Positions 33,164 through 44,235 of a stretch of DNA of 64,000 bases are shown here, in pieces; positions within the stretch are counted from its first letter, which is position 1; each line of letters starts with the position of its first letter. Source of the stretch: Ambrosia x helenae (lineage: Eukaryota; Streptophyta; Magnoliopsida; Asterales; Asteraceae); assembly GCA_030844895.1 (NCBI GenBank), contig CM061230.1, positions 4,628,705 through 4,692,704 on the forward strand, given 5' to 3'. Both the position numbers and the translations under genes were made by a program. A model generated the notes under the pieces. The model worked only from the letters and a program-made list of their open reading frames with translations. It searched no databases and was not told the DNA's origin.

Positions 33164-33555
33164 GAGTCTTGTTTACGGCTGTGCGCATATAATGTATATA
33201 TGTGTGGTCCTCGGAGGGGCTAAAGTAAAGTTGCACTAATTTTAACGTTATTTTACTAATTTCGTGAAAATAACGTTAAAACGACGGATGGTTAATCATG
33301 CATCATGTGGTGGCGTTGATAGCCAAAAGACAAGGGGTTACATGCACCAATCGGGCTTGTCCCGATTGCTAAGTGTTATGTGCCTTATGTCCAAGGCTTG
33401 ATACAAAACCACTATCGAGCCGAGGGTCTCACTGGAAGCAGCCTCTCTATTCCCACGGGGTAGAGGTAAGGCTGTCTACATCTTACCCTCCTCAGACCCT
33501 ACCTTAGCTTTGCTATTGTTGGGATTAACTGAGTATGATGATGATGATGAAGATG
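33164..33555 (+). mobile_element. SINE-type retroposon
   Basis: It ends in AACTGAGTATGATGATGATG, preceded by CTTACCCTCCTCAGACCCTA and TTCCCACGGGGTAGAGGTAA blocks typical of a widespread plant SINE family. An exact 17-bp target duplication ATCAAACAAGTTAAAAA flanks it (33147-33163, 33556-33572). At about 390 bp it is longer than a simple SINE. The first ~140 bp may be a fused 5' module. Confidence 0.8.
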
Positions 33556-33689
33556 ATCAAACAAGTTAAAAACATAGAATGATAATTAGTGGCTCTCAAA
33601 ATTATTGCAACTGACATAGTATCTTTCCATTCGGGTATTTAGTAATACACCGATGGAGAAACTCAATTCTAATAGAGTGAAAGGGAGTG

Positions 33690-33920
33690 GGGCGTGGGAT
33701 GCCAACAAACCCCCCAAACACCACCCTCATTATTGGATGAGTTGGGCGTTGCCTCTTTGGCGGGAAAAGGAGATGGGCGTTGGGGAAGGAGGGGTGATGT
33801 GGAGGTGTTTGATTGGTTAAACTTTTCATTTTTAAATTGATCGGTCATTATTGGTTGGAACATTTTAAACCAAGCTCTAACCCAAGCTTCTCCACTCCCC
33901 TATCTTTTGGGGGCTGTAGT
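33690..33920. mobile_element. GC-rich MITE interrupted by the LTR element
   Basis: GGGAGTGGGGCGTGGGATGC on the left and CTCCACTCCCCTATC on the right are roughly inverted. The style resembles the element at 45300-45616. The LTR element at 33930 sits at its right edge. No duplication was established. Confidence 0.35.
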
Positions 33921-33929
33921 AGTGGCGCC

Positions 33930-35459
33930 TGTTGGTTTAGGCCCCTTTGAAACACACCCGACACACACTCATGTATGTATGTGAATATTGTTGCAGAGGG
34001 TTTGCCAAAGAGAAGGAAATGAAAAGGGTTGTACTTTATTAATAAACAAAAGAACTATTTATATCCATATACATAAACGCCTACATGATAATAAAACAAA
34101 ATAAAATACTAATTCCAGCTAAAGAAACGGTAACAACTAACGTCTCTTTCTTCCAACGTACATATGCTACAAAATCGATCAACCTCTTATTTTTCTGGTC
34201 AACCAAGACCAAGTAAGATGACCTATAACCATCACCCACGACCCGTATGTTAGACCTGTGACCCGCGACCCGTAAACAACCCGATTAACCCAACAATCAC
34301 ACCCTTAATCAGTTGTTTACACCATTCGCACATGACAACCACATAATCACTTATTCGAACCATCTCGACTTCTATCGGACACCCGACCTCAACCTCGGTC
34401 ACGTCCAAAGTCATCCCTCAACTCAGCTTATCCCGGACTCCCGGCCTCCACCTCGGCCTCGGCCAAAGTCGTATAACACCACCACTACGTACCGACTGCT
34501 GTTTTTCACCACACAGAACTCGTTTTGCGCACAACACTACCGTGAGAGCCTTCTTCTACCGATCAAGAAAACAAAAACCACTCGATTTGTACCATTTTCT
34601 ATCACCTGCTAAACGAACTAAATCACAGCCACCCACTTGATTTCATCTGCCTGTTTTTCCCGCAACCTGGTTAACCTCTCCTTCTGGTGAAACCCACGAC
34701 TTTTTGCCGGATTTTTTAACACCTTAACACAGCCACGAGACACCCCGGTGTTCACCTGTCACCCCCTTCATCCTAACCGGTACTTCACCCGCAACAACGA
34801 TTGACACAAACACCCATTTTGTCTCTGTATTCTGCTGTGAAACAGCCCCGAACAACCACGAACGGACACCTTTGTTCATCCCGGTCACCTCGTCCTCGTC
34901 CTCAAACAACGGTACTCCCCGTCGTCTATTCCGAAACGTCCGACCCGAACAACTCGCCGTCAACTGGGGTAGAACACCCTTGCACAACTAACCTGTTGTA
35001 CCGAACCCTCTTTCACGCCTGCCCTCCACCAACCGACATGCCCGCCGGCGGTGGAGGCTTCCCCGTTACGAGCCCTAGGCTCTGATACCAAATGTTGGTT
35101 TAGGCCCCTTTGAAACACACCCTACACACACTCACGTATGTATGTAAATATTGTTGCAGAGGGTTTGCCAAAGAGAAAATGAAATGAAAAGGTTGTACTT
35201 TATTAATAAACAAAAGAACTATTTATATCCATATACATAGGCGCCTACGTGATAATAAAACAAAATAAAATACTAATTCCAGCTAAAGAAACGGTAACAA
35301 CTAACGTCTCTTTCTTCCAACGTACATATGCTACAAACTCGGTCAACCTTCTATTTTTCTGGTCAACCAAGACCAAATAAGATGACCCATAACCATCACC
35401 CACGACCCGTATGTTGAACCCGTGACCCTCGACCCATAAACAACCCGATTAACCCAACA
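33930..35459 (-). mobile_element. Short LTR retroelement (TRIM/LARD-like), minus strand
   Basis: Two direct repeats of about 366 bp (33930-34295 and 35093-35459) begin TGTTGG and end CCAACA. Next to the right copy, on the minus strand, TGGTATCAGAGCCTAGG (35090-35074) is a standard primer-binding site for initiator tRNA-Met, so the element runs leftward. The ~800-bp interior has no gag-pol. It has only a C-rich, stop-sparse sequence whose minus frame (34987-34724, 87 codons) is unrecognised. The flanks GCGCC and TCGCC match at 4 of 5 bases. The LTRs differ at few positions, so the insertion looks fairly recent. It needs enzymes from another element. Confidence 0.85.
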
Positions 35460-35639
35460 TCGCCCACTATTTTCAGATGGCAACTCAGGCCCCCAATCCA
35501 AGTTCCTCACTCCCCATAGTCTAAAAGCAAACCACTTGAATTGTGATTTGATTTTGACCAGATTATTACGTGATTTTAATGGTTCAATTTTAGATCCCTC
35601 CCTTCCGCTTCCTTTCTCTCTCACCTTTTAATAAGGGTG

Positions 35640-36063
35640 TGTTTGTTTAGCGATTTTTTTTAACATCCCCAACACAAGGATAAAAATGAAAATGAAACCT
35701 CATTATGCCTATCTAATATTTTTATCAACAATTCCTGAATTTACGCTCAGTTCTCGAGTTTACTTGAGGAGAGAAAAGAAAGGAAAAGAAAGGAAAAGAA
35801 TCGAAGAAAAGAAAAAGAAATGATACATATTTTTTCCTTCTGTTTCTTTCCAAATCGAAAAGAAAACTAAACTAAATGATTTGGCCTAGTTTTCCTTCCA
35901 TTTCTTTTTTTTTTTCCTTTTTTAAGTTAAACTTTGGAACACAACAAATTTTGTTTTCCTTTCTTTTGCTTCCTTAAATGAAACTCGGGAACACAAGAAA
36001 ATTTTCATTTCCTTCTAAATCCCTTCTTTTCTCTTGTTAAGCGAACTCAGGAACACAACCTTA
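35640..36063. repeat. GAAAAG/CTTTTC-rich repeat, possible MITE
   Basis: The stretch from GGTGTGTTTG to CAGGAACACAACC has purine- and pyrimidine-rich halves (AGAAAAGAAAGGAAAAGAAA and TTTTCATTTCCTTC). The short terminal match suggests a MITE but is weak. No gene. Confidence 0.35.
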
Positions 36064-36492
36064 AAATACCGCATAAAGAAAAGGGGTAACTTTGTAAAAT
36101 AGTAACCAACTTAAAAGTTTAGGTTTCTAATTCTATACTTCAATTCATGTATTAGGTTTACTTTCTAGATTCCATTTGTGTATATTAGGTTTCAATTTGT
36201 GTATTAGGTTTCAATGTACAACTTAATTTTGTGCATTAGATACACTTGCAACAATACAGTATTTTAATACATGAAAGTTACTCAATTGGTCATTATTTTC
36301 TAGAATATTCTACAACAAGTTAAATAACAAAATATAAAAAAATAAAACACCATGTTATAAATGTTAAAAAAATATAGAGACGTGATCATTCAGTACTATC
36401 CCATGTGTTTGAATCTATCCTGATCAACTTATCTTCTTTATATTCATCCAATTTTTTGTTTAATCATTAAACAATAACAACAATAACCAGAA

Positions 36493-39400
36493 ATGCAGAG
36501 ATTAGTCACGTCAACTTCGTTACTGAAATCCACAAAAGATCATTTCTCTCGTTGCCGTTGGTTCTCTACTTTGACGGTGTCAAAGAATGAAGAACCCAGT
36601 GTTGTTCCAGCGTTACCGCGGTTCGATTACTCTCCTCCGCAGTACACTGGTCCTACCGCGGAGGAGATTCTTCGTAAGCGTAAAGAGTTCCTGAGTCCGT
36701 CTATGTTGTACTTCTACGAGAAACCGGTTAGTTTCTTATCTGTTTAATGCATTTATCTAAATGTGTCAAAGGGGTGAATTAAGTTGTAAATGTGTTAATC
36801 TGGTTGATGGGGTAAAATAAATGAATTAAATGGGTTGACGGGTCAACCTATTTAATTGAACTAGCTAAATTGGTCAACCCAAATAGAACCCATAAAATAT
36901 GTAGCATGGGGTAGAACATAATGCACTTGTATCTTTGTTTTAAATGTGAGTAGTAGAGTACCATTAAAAGTTAAAACTACCCGACCGGTACCGTGCCGCA
37001 TAGTACCAATACCGAATACCGAAGATGAGCTAAATTTAAATTCAAATAATGTATTCTATACGTTCAGTCAATACCGGTATGATATGGTACGGCATCGTTC
37101 TTTGGTAAATTTCTCATACTTACATACCACTAGGCTACAAGGTGGTGGGTGTGTCCCTATTTATAGGGGTGTAAACGGGTCGAGCCGAGCCCGAGCTTGA
37201 CTAGGCTCAAGCTCGGCTTGTCATGCTCTTTTGAGGCTCGAAAGTAAATCATAAGAGCTCGGCTCGGATCGGCTTGAGGTAATTAAAAAATGATTTTTAA
37301 ACGACTTAAAAGCTCGGCTCGAGCTCGGCTCAATAGCTTAAACGAGCAAAAGCTCGGCTCACTAACATTATTAATTAAAACTGAACATGTTCAAAGAACA
37401 AAATTACATACATAAAAAAACAATATAACTTTTGATTGGGCTTGTTTAGGCCCGTGAGCCTAAACGAGCTTTGTATATAAGGCTCGAGCTCGGGCTCGAT
37501 AACTAAACGAGTCATATTTCAGGCTCGAACTCGGGTTCGGGCTTGTTAAGTCTCGGCTCGCTCGGGCTTTTTACTGAGCTGATCCCGAGTAGTTCTCGAA
37601 CCGCTGCGTGTCATTTACACAAGGATACTTCAAAAAATGATATATGTTTTTTTTTTTTTTTGGAAAATAGTTGAATATTGTTCATGGAAGAATGCAATAT
37701 TTGTTTGATGAAAATGGGCGAAGATACCTGGATGGATTTGGAGGGATAGCCACAGTAAGTTGTGGTCATGGTCACCCTGATGTGGTTCAAGCCATTGTGA
37801 ACCAAACCAACAACATACAACACTCCACCATTCTCTACCTCAACCATACCATTGCTGATTTTGCCGAAGCCCTCGCCTCGAAGATGCCTGGCGATCTCAA
37901 GGTTGTGTTTTTCACCAATTCGGGTACCGAGGCAAATGAGTTAGCAATGATGATCGCGCGGTTGTACACCGGGTGTCAAGACGTTATATCTTTGAGAAAT
38001 GCTTATCATGGTAATGCAGCTGGGACAATGGGAGCTACTGCAGTGTGCAACTGGAAATTTAATGTTGTGCAGGTATTTTTATTTATTTATTTATTTTTTT
38101 GTAACACAAGACTCATGTTCTATATTCATTTGCACTTAATAACCATTAACATAACATATGTTTGATGATTGAACTTATGTGTATCATTTTATTCCTCTAT
38201 GATGTTTTTGGACTACCAGACTGGGGTGCACCACACGCAAAATCCGGATCCTTACAGAGGAACATTTGGGTCAGATGGAGAAAAGTATGCTAAAGATGTC
38301 GAAGACATAATCCGGTATGGAACCTCGGGTCATGTTGCCGGTTTCATTTTCGAAGCGATTCAGGTTAACCATTTTATTTATTTATTTACTAGCTGATTAC
38401 CCCGGGAAGATCCCGGGGTTGAAAAATCTAATATGACTTAATAAAAAAATGATAAAAGAAGAAAACATACCAAACGTATTAAAAAATGAATAATTCATTA
38501 TGTTTTGCAAAAGCTTCAATACAATTATATTATACACCGGGAGCGTCCCGGGTTGACAAATAAAAGTAGAACAAAGATAGAGTGAATATATCTAATATCA
38601 TAACATAATTAATGATTTGCCAATACATGATTAATGAATAATAATAATAATATTTATTTATTTTGAACAAATCTCTGCCATAAGTTATCATATTCAAATA
38701 AAAAAAAAGAATCTCTGCCTATGAAGTTATGTTTATCGTTTCTTATTCAAATATAAAAAACCCTAAGTAATGATTTATTAGTCGAGTAAAATATATTTGA
38801 AAACAAAACCTCACTAAAATAGTCGTTTTTTTTCTCCGTTTTTATCTAGCACTATGGTACTCGTTGGAAAGATAATAAAACGCTCGTTAATTTGGTGTAA
38901 TTTTTTTCTATAAAAAATCTCATATATAAAAGATATTAACGTTTAAAAGTTATGGAAGAAAACATGAGAGAGAAATTTAATTTTGTTTTTAAATTCTTAT
39001 TTTTTCCTAAAATAATTATCTATAACTATATATATAGATTTACTAAAAAACACTCAAAAATTAAAAAATCTTACATGATGCCATGTGTCACATTCAAGGA
39101 GTGGTTGAGGCCTCCATTAAATGACACATCATCATAATTCAATTCTTTTATATATATTAATAGATTTATTTATTTTGTTTAAGTTAATGAATTTCAATCC
39201 ATAAGTGTTTTTATTTAACGGTAGGGGGTTGGAGGAATTGTCGAGTTGGCGCCGAATTACTTGACTAGTGTTTATAGTACCATAAAGAAAGCCGGAGGGC
39301 TCATGATCGCCGATGAGGTCCAGTGTGGATTCGCTAGAACCGGGAGCAACTTTTGGGGATTTCAAAACCATGGCATTGTGCCTGATATAGTCACAATGGC

Positions 39401-40642
39401 AAAGGTATTTTGTCAGATGTGACAAAGTGTTGAGTTGACCCAAAACACTTTGTAATTTTTTTTTGTTGTCTCATAGGGTATCGGAAACGGGATTCCCCTA
39501 GGTGCGGTGGTTACGACCCCTGAGATCGCGGCGGTCCTAACCCGTAGAAATTATTTTAATACGTTTGGAGGGAACCCGGTTAGCACTGCTGCCGGCCATG
39601 CGGTTCTGAAGGTTATGGAGAGGGAAAAACTTCAAGAGAATGCACATGTTGTTGGATCATATTTAAAGGAACGTCTATGTTCTCTCAAAGACAAGCATGA
39701 ATGTAAGTGTGTCACATTTGTTAGTACTTTTTTTTTTTGAACGGCAAATTTCTACTCCTTGTGAGACTTGAACCCATGACCTCCCCTTTAGGTGTTCCTA
39801 CAAGCTTTGCTTCTACCATTGGGCTACCAACCCCAATGTATTTGTTAGTACTTACTTTGACCTTTCTTAGTCAACTAAATAAAATGTGCATTATGATTAA
39901 ATTATGTAAAACCATGGTCCACTACTAGTCTACTCCATTTGTTGGTTAGAGAGTAATTAGTTGGATCGGTTATGTAGGCGTTTCATATTAGGTCTAGTTC
40001 TAAAAAAAGCGTGTACAATTATAATTGACCATATCTAACTTGTTTTGATAAATTTGTTGTATGGGTGGTCTAAAAGTAATTGGAGATGTACGAGGACGAG
40101 GGTTGATGCTTGGGGTTGAACTTGTCGCCGATCGAAAATCAAAAACTCCGGCAAGTGCGGAAGTATTGGAGGTGATGGATAGCATGAAAGGTATGAATAA
40201 TGTTTTACTTCATGGGCGGAACCAAAAGGGGCCGAGAGGGTCGGTTGACTCTGATCTTCATATTTATTTGATAGTTTTAAGAAATGTGATTTTTTATTAA
40301 TAAAAAAGTTAGTCGGACCTTCGAGTTGTAATTGGTATAGAATAGAACTAGATAGCCTTGAACAAAATTTTATTTGGTGTATGCTCTAATCATTTGAGAG
40401 GTTCTATTTGGTAGATTTGGGTGTGTTGATTGGCAAAGGTGGATTTTATGGTAATGTTTTTAGAATCACTCCACCACTATGCTTCAACAAACAAGATGCC
40501 GGTATGTTACTATTTAAAATTTCGATCTTTTTTTGTAGATATTATTATATTTAAAAAAAAAAATTCTTTAAATCTTGCCTTTTTTTTTTTGTTTGTAGAT
40601 TTTCTTGTCGATGTTATGGACTATTCAATGTCGAAGCTTTGA
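36493..40642 (+). CDS. AGT2: Alanine:glyoxylate aminotransferase 2, mitochondrial
   Basis: Eight exons: 36493-36726, 37671-38072, 38220-38363, 39225-39404, 39477-39702, 40077-40190, 40415-40501 and 40599-40642, all GT/AG and in phase, giving 476 residues, the length I recall for Arabidopsis AGT2 (At4g39660). It is a class III PLP-dependent transaminase that uses alanine (or related amino donors) and glyoxylate to give pyruvate and glycine. The Ser/Arg-rich start (SLLKSTKDHFSRCRWFSTL) fits a mitochondrial targeting peptide. Visible motifs: SGTEANE (162-168, phosphate binding), the NAYHGNAAGTMGA block, PLP-ring Asp290 in ADEVQCGFARTG, Schiff-base Lys320 in TMAKGIGNGIPLGAV, NTFGGNPVS, and a C-terminal end FRITPPLCF then MDYSMSKL. 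Introns 1, 3 and 5 carry transposons (MITEs, Helitron, SINE) without damage to splice sites. The paralogue number within the AGT2/AGT3 family is uncertain. Confidence 0.93.
36957..37118. mobile_element. Degenerate GGTACC-type MITE in AGT2 intron 1
   Basis: Contains ACCGGTACCGTGCC and ATACCGGTATGATATGGTAC, as in the other GGTACC elements. The ends are too eroded to define. Confidence 0.4.
37164..37620. mobile_element. GAGCTCGGCTCG-rich hAT-type MITE in AGT2 intron 1
   Basis: The left end is TAGGGGTGTAAACGGGTCGA. The right end keeps only CATTTACAC, inverted to GTGTAAATG. The interior is a mosaic of GCTCGAGCTCGGCTC in both orientations. The right end is truncated and no duplication is visible. 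It ends about 50 bp before the exon-2 acceptor. Confidence 0.6.
38389..39164 (-). mobile_element. Helitron with a renewed 3' end, in AGT2 intron 3
   Basis: The minus strand starts TCTATTAATATATATAAAAG (39164) and ends CTAG (38392-38389), with an 8-bp perfect hairpin CCCCGGGA-TCT-TCCCGGGG just before it and A/T flanks. Inside, at 38525-38551, is an older terminus of the same family as 28211-28894 (hairpin CCGGGAGCGTCCCGG) whose CTAG has mutated to TTAT. So about 135 bp with a new end lie beyond the old one. Non-coding. Confidence 0.8.
39730..39840 (-). mobile_element. tRNA-derived SINE in AGT2 intron 5
   Basis: On the minus strand it starts GGTTGGTAGCCCAATGGTAG (pol III box A) and has GGTTCAAGTCTCAC (box B), then TTTGCCGTTC and a poly-A tail. 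An exact 14-bp target duplication ATTTGTTAGTACTT flanks it (39716-39729, 39841-39854). It sits 14 bases after the exon-5 donor. Confidence 0.9.
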
Positions 40643-40686
40643 AGATTTGGTATTAAAGCAGGTCGAATAAGCAGCCATATCTGATG

Positions 40687-40890
40687 GTTTTTACTTTAGT
40701 AGTATTATTATGAGCCGACATCTCGTCGTCTCTACAAAGTCTTGTGTTGCCTGTTACAAACTTGTTTTCTTTCATTTTCACTATGTAAGTTTTTACTTTA
40801 GTAGTATTATTATGAGCCGACATCTCGTCGTCTCTATAAAGTATCATGTTGTCTATTACAAACTTGTTTTCTTTCATTTTCACTATCTAA
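40687..40890. repeat. 102-bp tandem duplication just after AGT2
   Basis: Two units begin GTTTTTACTTTAGTAGTATT and contain GAGCCGACATCTCGTCGTCT. The first is 40687-40788 and the second 40789-40890. They lie 45-250 bp past the stop codon, so probably in the 3' UTR. The minus-strand open frame across them is a by-product. Confidence 0.85.
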
Positions 40891-40991
40891 AAGTGTACTG
40901 AATGAACTTATTTTACGAATACTATTTTTCTTCTAGACCATGTTTTCAAAGTTAAAAACCACGTAATTCTTGTTTTAGGCTCTATTGAGCA

Positions 40992-41187
40992 TATGGATGA
41001 GCAAATGGTACCGGGTACCGGTACCGAATCAATTTCGGTACCGCTAATGGTACCCACGTTTTTTGTTTTTCGATACCTGTACCGGTTTGGTACGGTACCG
41101 GCATAGACATGTGGTAAATTTTTACATTCAAATAATGATATTGTACCAGTTGTTTTTGGTATCAGACCGATACCATGCTCATCCTTA
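40992..41187. mobile_element. GGTACC-rich hAT MITE downstream of AGT2
   Basis: The ends TATGGATGAGC and GCTCATCCTTA are inverted. The 8-bp flanks ATTGAGCA (40984-40991) and ATTAAGCA (41188-41195) differ at one base. The interior has GGTACCGGTACC motifs. Confidence 0.8.
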
Positions 41188-41199
41188 ATTAAGCAGAGA

Positions 41200-42240
41200 C
41201 AGTAATATATAAAGAGAGTGGCAAAGGCCCACTGTACTAATCCATGAAGATAGGTTAATAGAGGGTTTTTTTTTTTTCTAATAATTAGCCCAAACTTTAG
41301 AGGTTTGGGAGATGGGACACATTTTGCTCAACTAGAGGCTCATTTAGTTTTATTGACTTGCAAATCTAATGAAAAAAAATAAAAGGACAAAATAACAGTT
41401 TATTATTATGTATACCAAGTTTGTTTCAAAATAAAAGTATACTAATGTCTTATGGTATAATATTTGTCCTTGTAGAATGTATTTTTTTTGTGGGTGAAAG
41501 TGAAACGTATGAAGTGTACAAGATGCAACACATACATTTTTAGTACAACACACACAAAAAAAACGAATGCTTGTACCGCTATTGAAGTTGTCTAGGCGAT
41601 ATCGTTTTGGTTCACCACGCTAAAGAACAAAAAGAATCAATTATATTTGGTTGGGCAGTTATTGGATATTGACAAAAAAAAACTCAATTTTTGCGATTCA
41701 GAAGGGTGTGGCGGCGCAGCTTGTTGCCCGTCTGCCTGTTTTAATGTAATTTGACAGTAATGAAATGAAGAGATGTTAATGTTAATCTTAAAATTTCTTA
41801 AAAACCTAAATGGTCTAAAAACGCCACAAATGATGTTATGATTTAGGTATGAAGGTTCTTGTCAATGTTGATGGTGTTTTGATCATTGCTGATATTTGAA
41901 GATTTTTAAAGAACACCATTGAAATGTGATTAGACCCAAAAATTTAAACTCATAAGTTAGTTAAGAGGGGTCTTTTTATATTATATTAGTATTATCATGT
42001 CGGTGGTTAAGATCATAATCTGAGGCGGCAATCGGGGGATTAACCGAATTTTTTAGGAGAGCGATCGAGATTTTCGTCCCCAAACTACACTAAGGAAGTA
42101 AGGAATGTTAGGTAGTCAACTTTAGACTCTGATTATTGGTCCTTCATCATATGGACCAAATGGATAGGGTCCCAAATCCTCGCGCGGACGAGGTTAACCC
42201 TAACCCATAAAACAACCTTAACTCTCCAAGCATCCGCAGA
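41200..42240. other. Intergenic between AGT2 and the gypsy relic
   Basis: No gene is recognised. It holds A/T-rich sequence and short frames without family resemblance. Confidence 0.35.
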
Positions 42241-42247
42241 ACTTTCC

Positions 42248-43090
42248 ATGCGCATGATTACTCAGCTGCGTAACCTCTCACTAGCGCAGAAGGACGTTAT
42301 CACCAAGAAGGAATCTCCGCGTAGGACCACACGCGCGGGACAAACATGCAACATTGTATACAAAGTACAACCATGTACGGAAGATCCTGATTCAGAAATA
42401 TCCGGTCAAAGTTTGGGTGCATGCCCAACCAATCAGAAGATGATACGTGTCAAGGTTAGACCAACCACCCTAACTAGGTACAACGAAATGACAGCTTCCA
42501 TGCTGTGTATAGTACTATCAAAGTACTGTACATCCCACGTTGCCCTGCACTTCGTCAGACGTCACGTTAGACGCCTCTAATGGTCAAGCCATTCCGCCTC
42601 TCAGAAACGTACAAGTGTGCAACCACTCCCGTCACGCCACGTGGCCCCGTAAAAGGCGGTACACTATTTCTCTCTCGTCAACATTAATTGCCACTGTCCT
42701 GAATACTAATCTATTTGCCCGAAAGTGGAGGCACCCCTTAACTCGAGCCCAGGCCCATGATTGGTTAAGGGTTAGTGAAATGGCCTCCACCGTCGATGTC
42801 ATCCAAACCGAAAACTCTTCCTGGATGACGCAAATCAAAGCCTACTTAGCTTACGGTGTTCTGCCGGATAAAAAGTTGGAGGCACTAAATCCAAGACAAA
42901 AGGCGCTCCATTATTAGTAGTCTAATGGAATACTCTATCATCGATCATACCTGGCCCGTTACTCTGATGCGTAGACTCCGCAAATGTGTCCTTCCTTATT
43001 CGAGACATTCACAAAGGCATCTGCGGGCTACACGCAGGACCTCGAATGTCATCGCGAAGCTGATGAACGCCGAGTATTATTAGCCGGGAA
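42248..43090 (+). pseudogene. Ty3/gypsy retrotransposon relic (pol fragment)
   Basis: From about 42780 the translated frames, taken with shifts, give a typical gypsy RNase H-integrase junction: SSWMTQIKAYLAYGVLPDKK, then NPRQKALHY, SNGILYHRSYL, CVDSANVSFLIRDIHKG and ICGLHAGPRM, a degraded match to the integrase zinc-finger region. Several stops and frameshifts are present. The GC-richer sequence upstream (42248-42780), with frames of 110 and 125 codons, may be retrotransposon leader or LTR sequence, but I could not identify it. Confidence 0.7.
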
Positions 43091-43508
43091 TTACTAGTCG
43101 TCACGAAAAGACTGAAAAGCCGAACCAAACCGTTACTAAAATCGAAACCGAACAGATTTTAAAAACCGAAAACCAAACACTTTAATTTAATTACGGTTAT
43201 GGTGTTACCAAAAACCAAACCAAACTAAATTGTGTACACTCCTAAATTTAGGCTATACGGTATGGAGACGGGGCATCCCCTGTCCCTTCACTTTTGCTTA
43301 GTCTCGAACCAGCTACACCACCCTCCCCCCGTCCTCACCGAGACCAAACGGACAGACCAATGAGATGTTTTCTTTTTCTTTTTGAATATGAACTTTTAAA
43401 ATTGGTGTAATATTAGAAAAAAAAAATAATCATAAATGATTGAGACATTCAAATGTTGAGGTGGCATTGAGACTAAACTTTTTTTTTGTCTCCACACACT
43501 AGTTATTA
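43091..43508. other. AACCGAA-rich repeat and poly-purine intergenic stretch
   Basis: 43115-43250 is rich in AACCGAA/AACCAAAC motifs, like the stretches at 12240-12400 and 14430-14580. 43255-43370 (GGCTATACGGTATGG and on) looks like a degenerate MITE. No gene. Confidence 0.4.
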
Positions 43509-43767
43509 TCTATACTAAAGAAGAGTGTCAGCTGACACTCTTCTCTCCCACCCCTTCAACTTTAAGCTATTTACAACTTCAGTCCTCCTATTTTACATTT
43601 CAAGTTTAGTCCCCTTACTTTCTACTGCCACTCCCTCATGTTTCAGCTAATTGCAACTTCAATCCCCCTACATTTATTTTGTTTTATTATCAGTTACACC
43701 AGCAATGTTTGTTTCACGGTTCAATCCGTCGCGCGCAGCCGCAACACGCGACGGGTAAAATTGCTAG
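43509..43767 (+). mobile_element. Tiny Helitron (259 bp) upstream of RAPTOR1
   Basis: Starts TCTATACTAAAGAAGAGTGT after an A and ends CTAG (43764-43767) before a T. A CCGTCGCG...CGCGACGG 8-bp stem lies about 10 bases before the end. It ends about 470 bp upstream of the RAPTOR1 ATG, so it probably lies in the promoter region. Confidence 0.85.
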
Positions 43768-43961
43768 TATGATATATTTGGTGGTATTTCCTATAAAACT
43801 TTTTATAACATAAAATCCTCTCTCTCTCTCTTTCTTTCTTCTGTGTTCAGCCGCACTACTGTACATGCGCCTCCACATCCCCCCACCCCCATCAACAATC
43901 ACCTCCTTCCTTCCTTCTACTTCTCTCTCTAGGGTTTCCTCTTTTTATATAATATATTATT

Positions 43962-43996
<35 letters not shown>

Positions 43997-44142
43997 GCTA
44001 AAACCCAGACACACAATCGCTTCTCATCCAATCCAATCGTAGGGTTTTGAACGAAGCTGGATAACCCCCTCTCTTTCCTCCGTCGAAGAATCTCCATGCG
44101 CCGCTGGTTTAGCGGCTTCGTCGATTAGACTAAATTCTCCTC

Positions 44143-44182
<40 letters not shown>

Positions 44183-44235
44183 AAATCTGTTATTATAAGT
44201 TTGGAATTAGGGTTGAGACTTTGTTGTTTATTTGA
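43768..44235 (+). promoter_or_regulatory. RAPTOR1 promoter and 5' UTR region
   Basis: Contains a CT-rich run (43817-43840), two (ATT/AAT)n tracts (43966-43989 and 44142-44180) and TAGGGTTT-type motifs (43931, 44040) common near plant housekeeping starts. No clear TATA box at a fitting distance was found. The start site was not located. Confidence 0.4.
44142..44180. repeat. (ATT)n microsatellite in the RAPTOR1 5' UTR region
   Basis: About 13 ATT units ending 55 bp before the ATG. It is probably transcribed as leader. Confidence 0.8.

Noticed and set aside
33300..33545. Possible array of short palindromes resembling CRISPR-like repeats
   Set aside because: The repeated GATGATGATG is the 3' tail of a SINE with a 17-bp target duplication. 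CRISPR arrays are not expected in a plant genome.
34313..35085. Open frames of 87-99 codons on both strands inside the LTR element
   Set aside because: They are GC-rich, overlap on both strands, and have no recognisable retroviral-type or host domain. Noted only as the unexplained interior of the element.
43714..43902. Minus-strand 62-codon frame next to the RAPTOR1 promoter
   Set aside because: It spans the end of the tiny Helitron and a CT repeat. No family, and no reason to call a gene.
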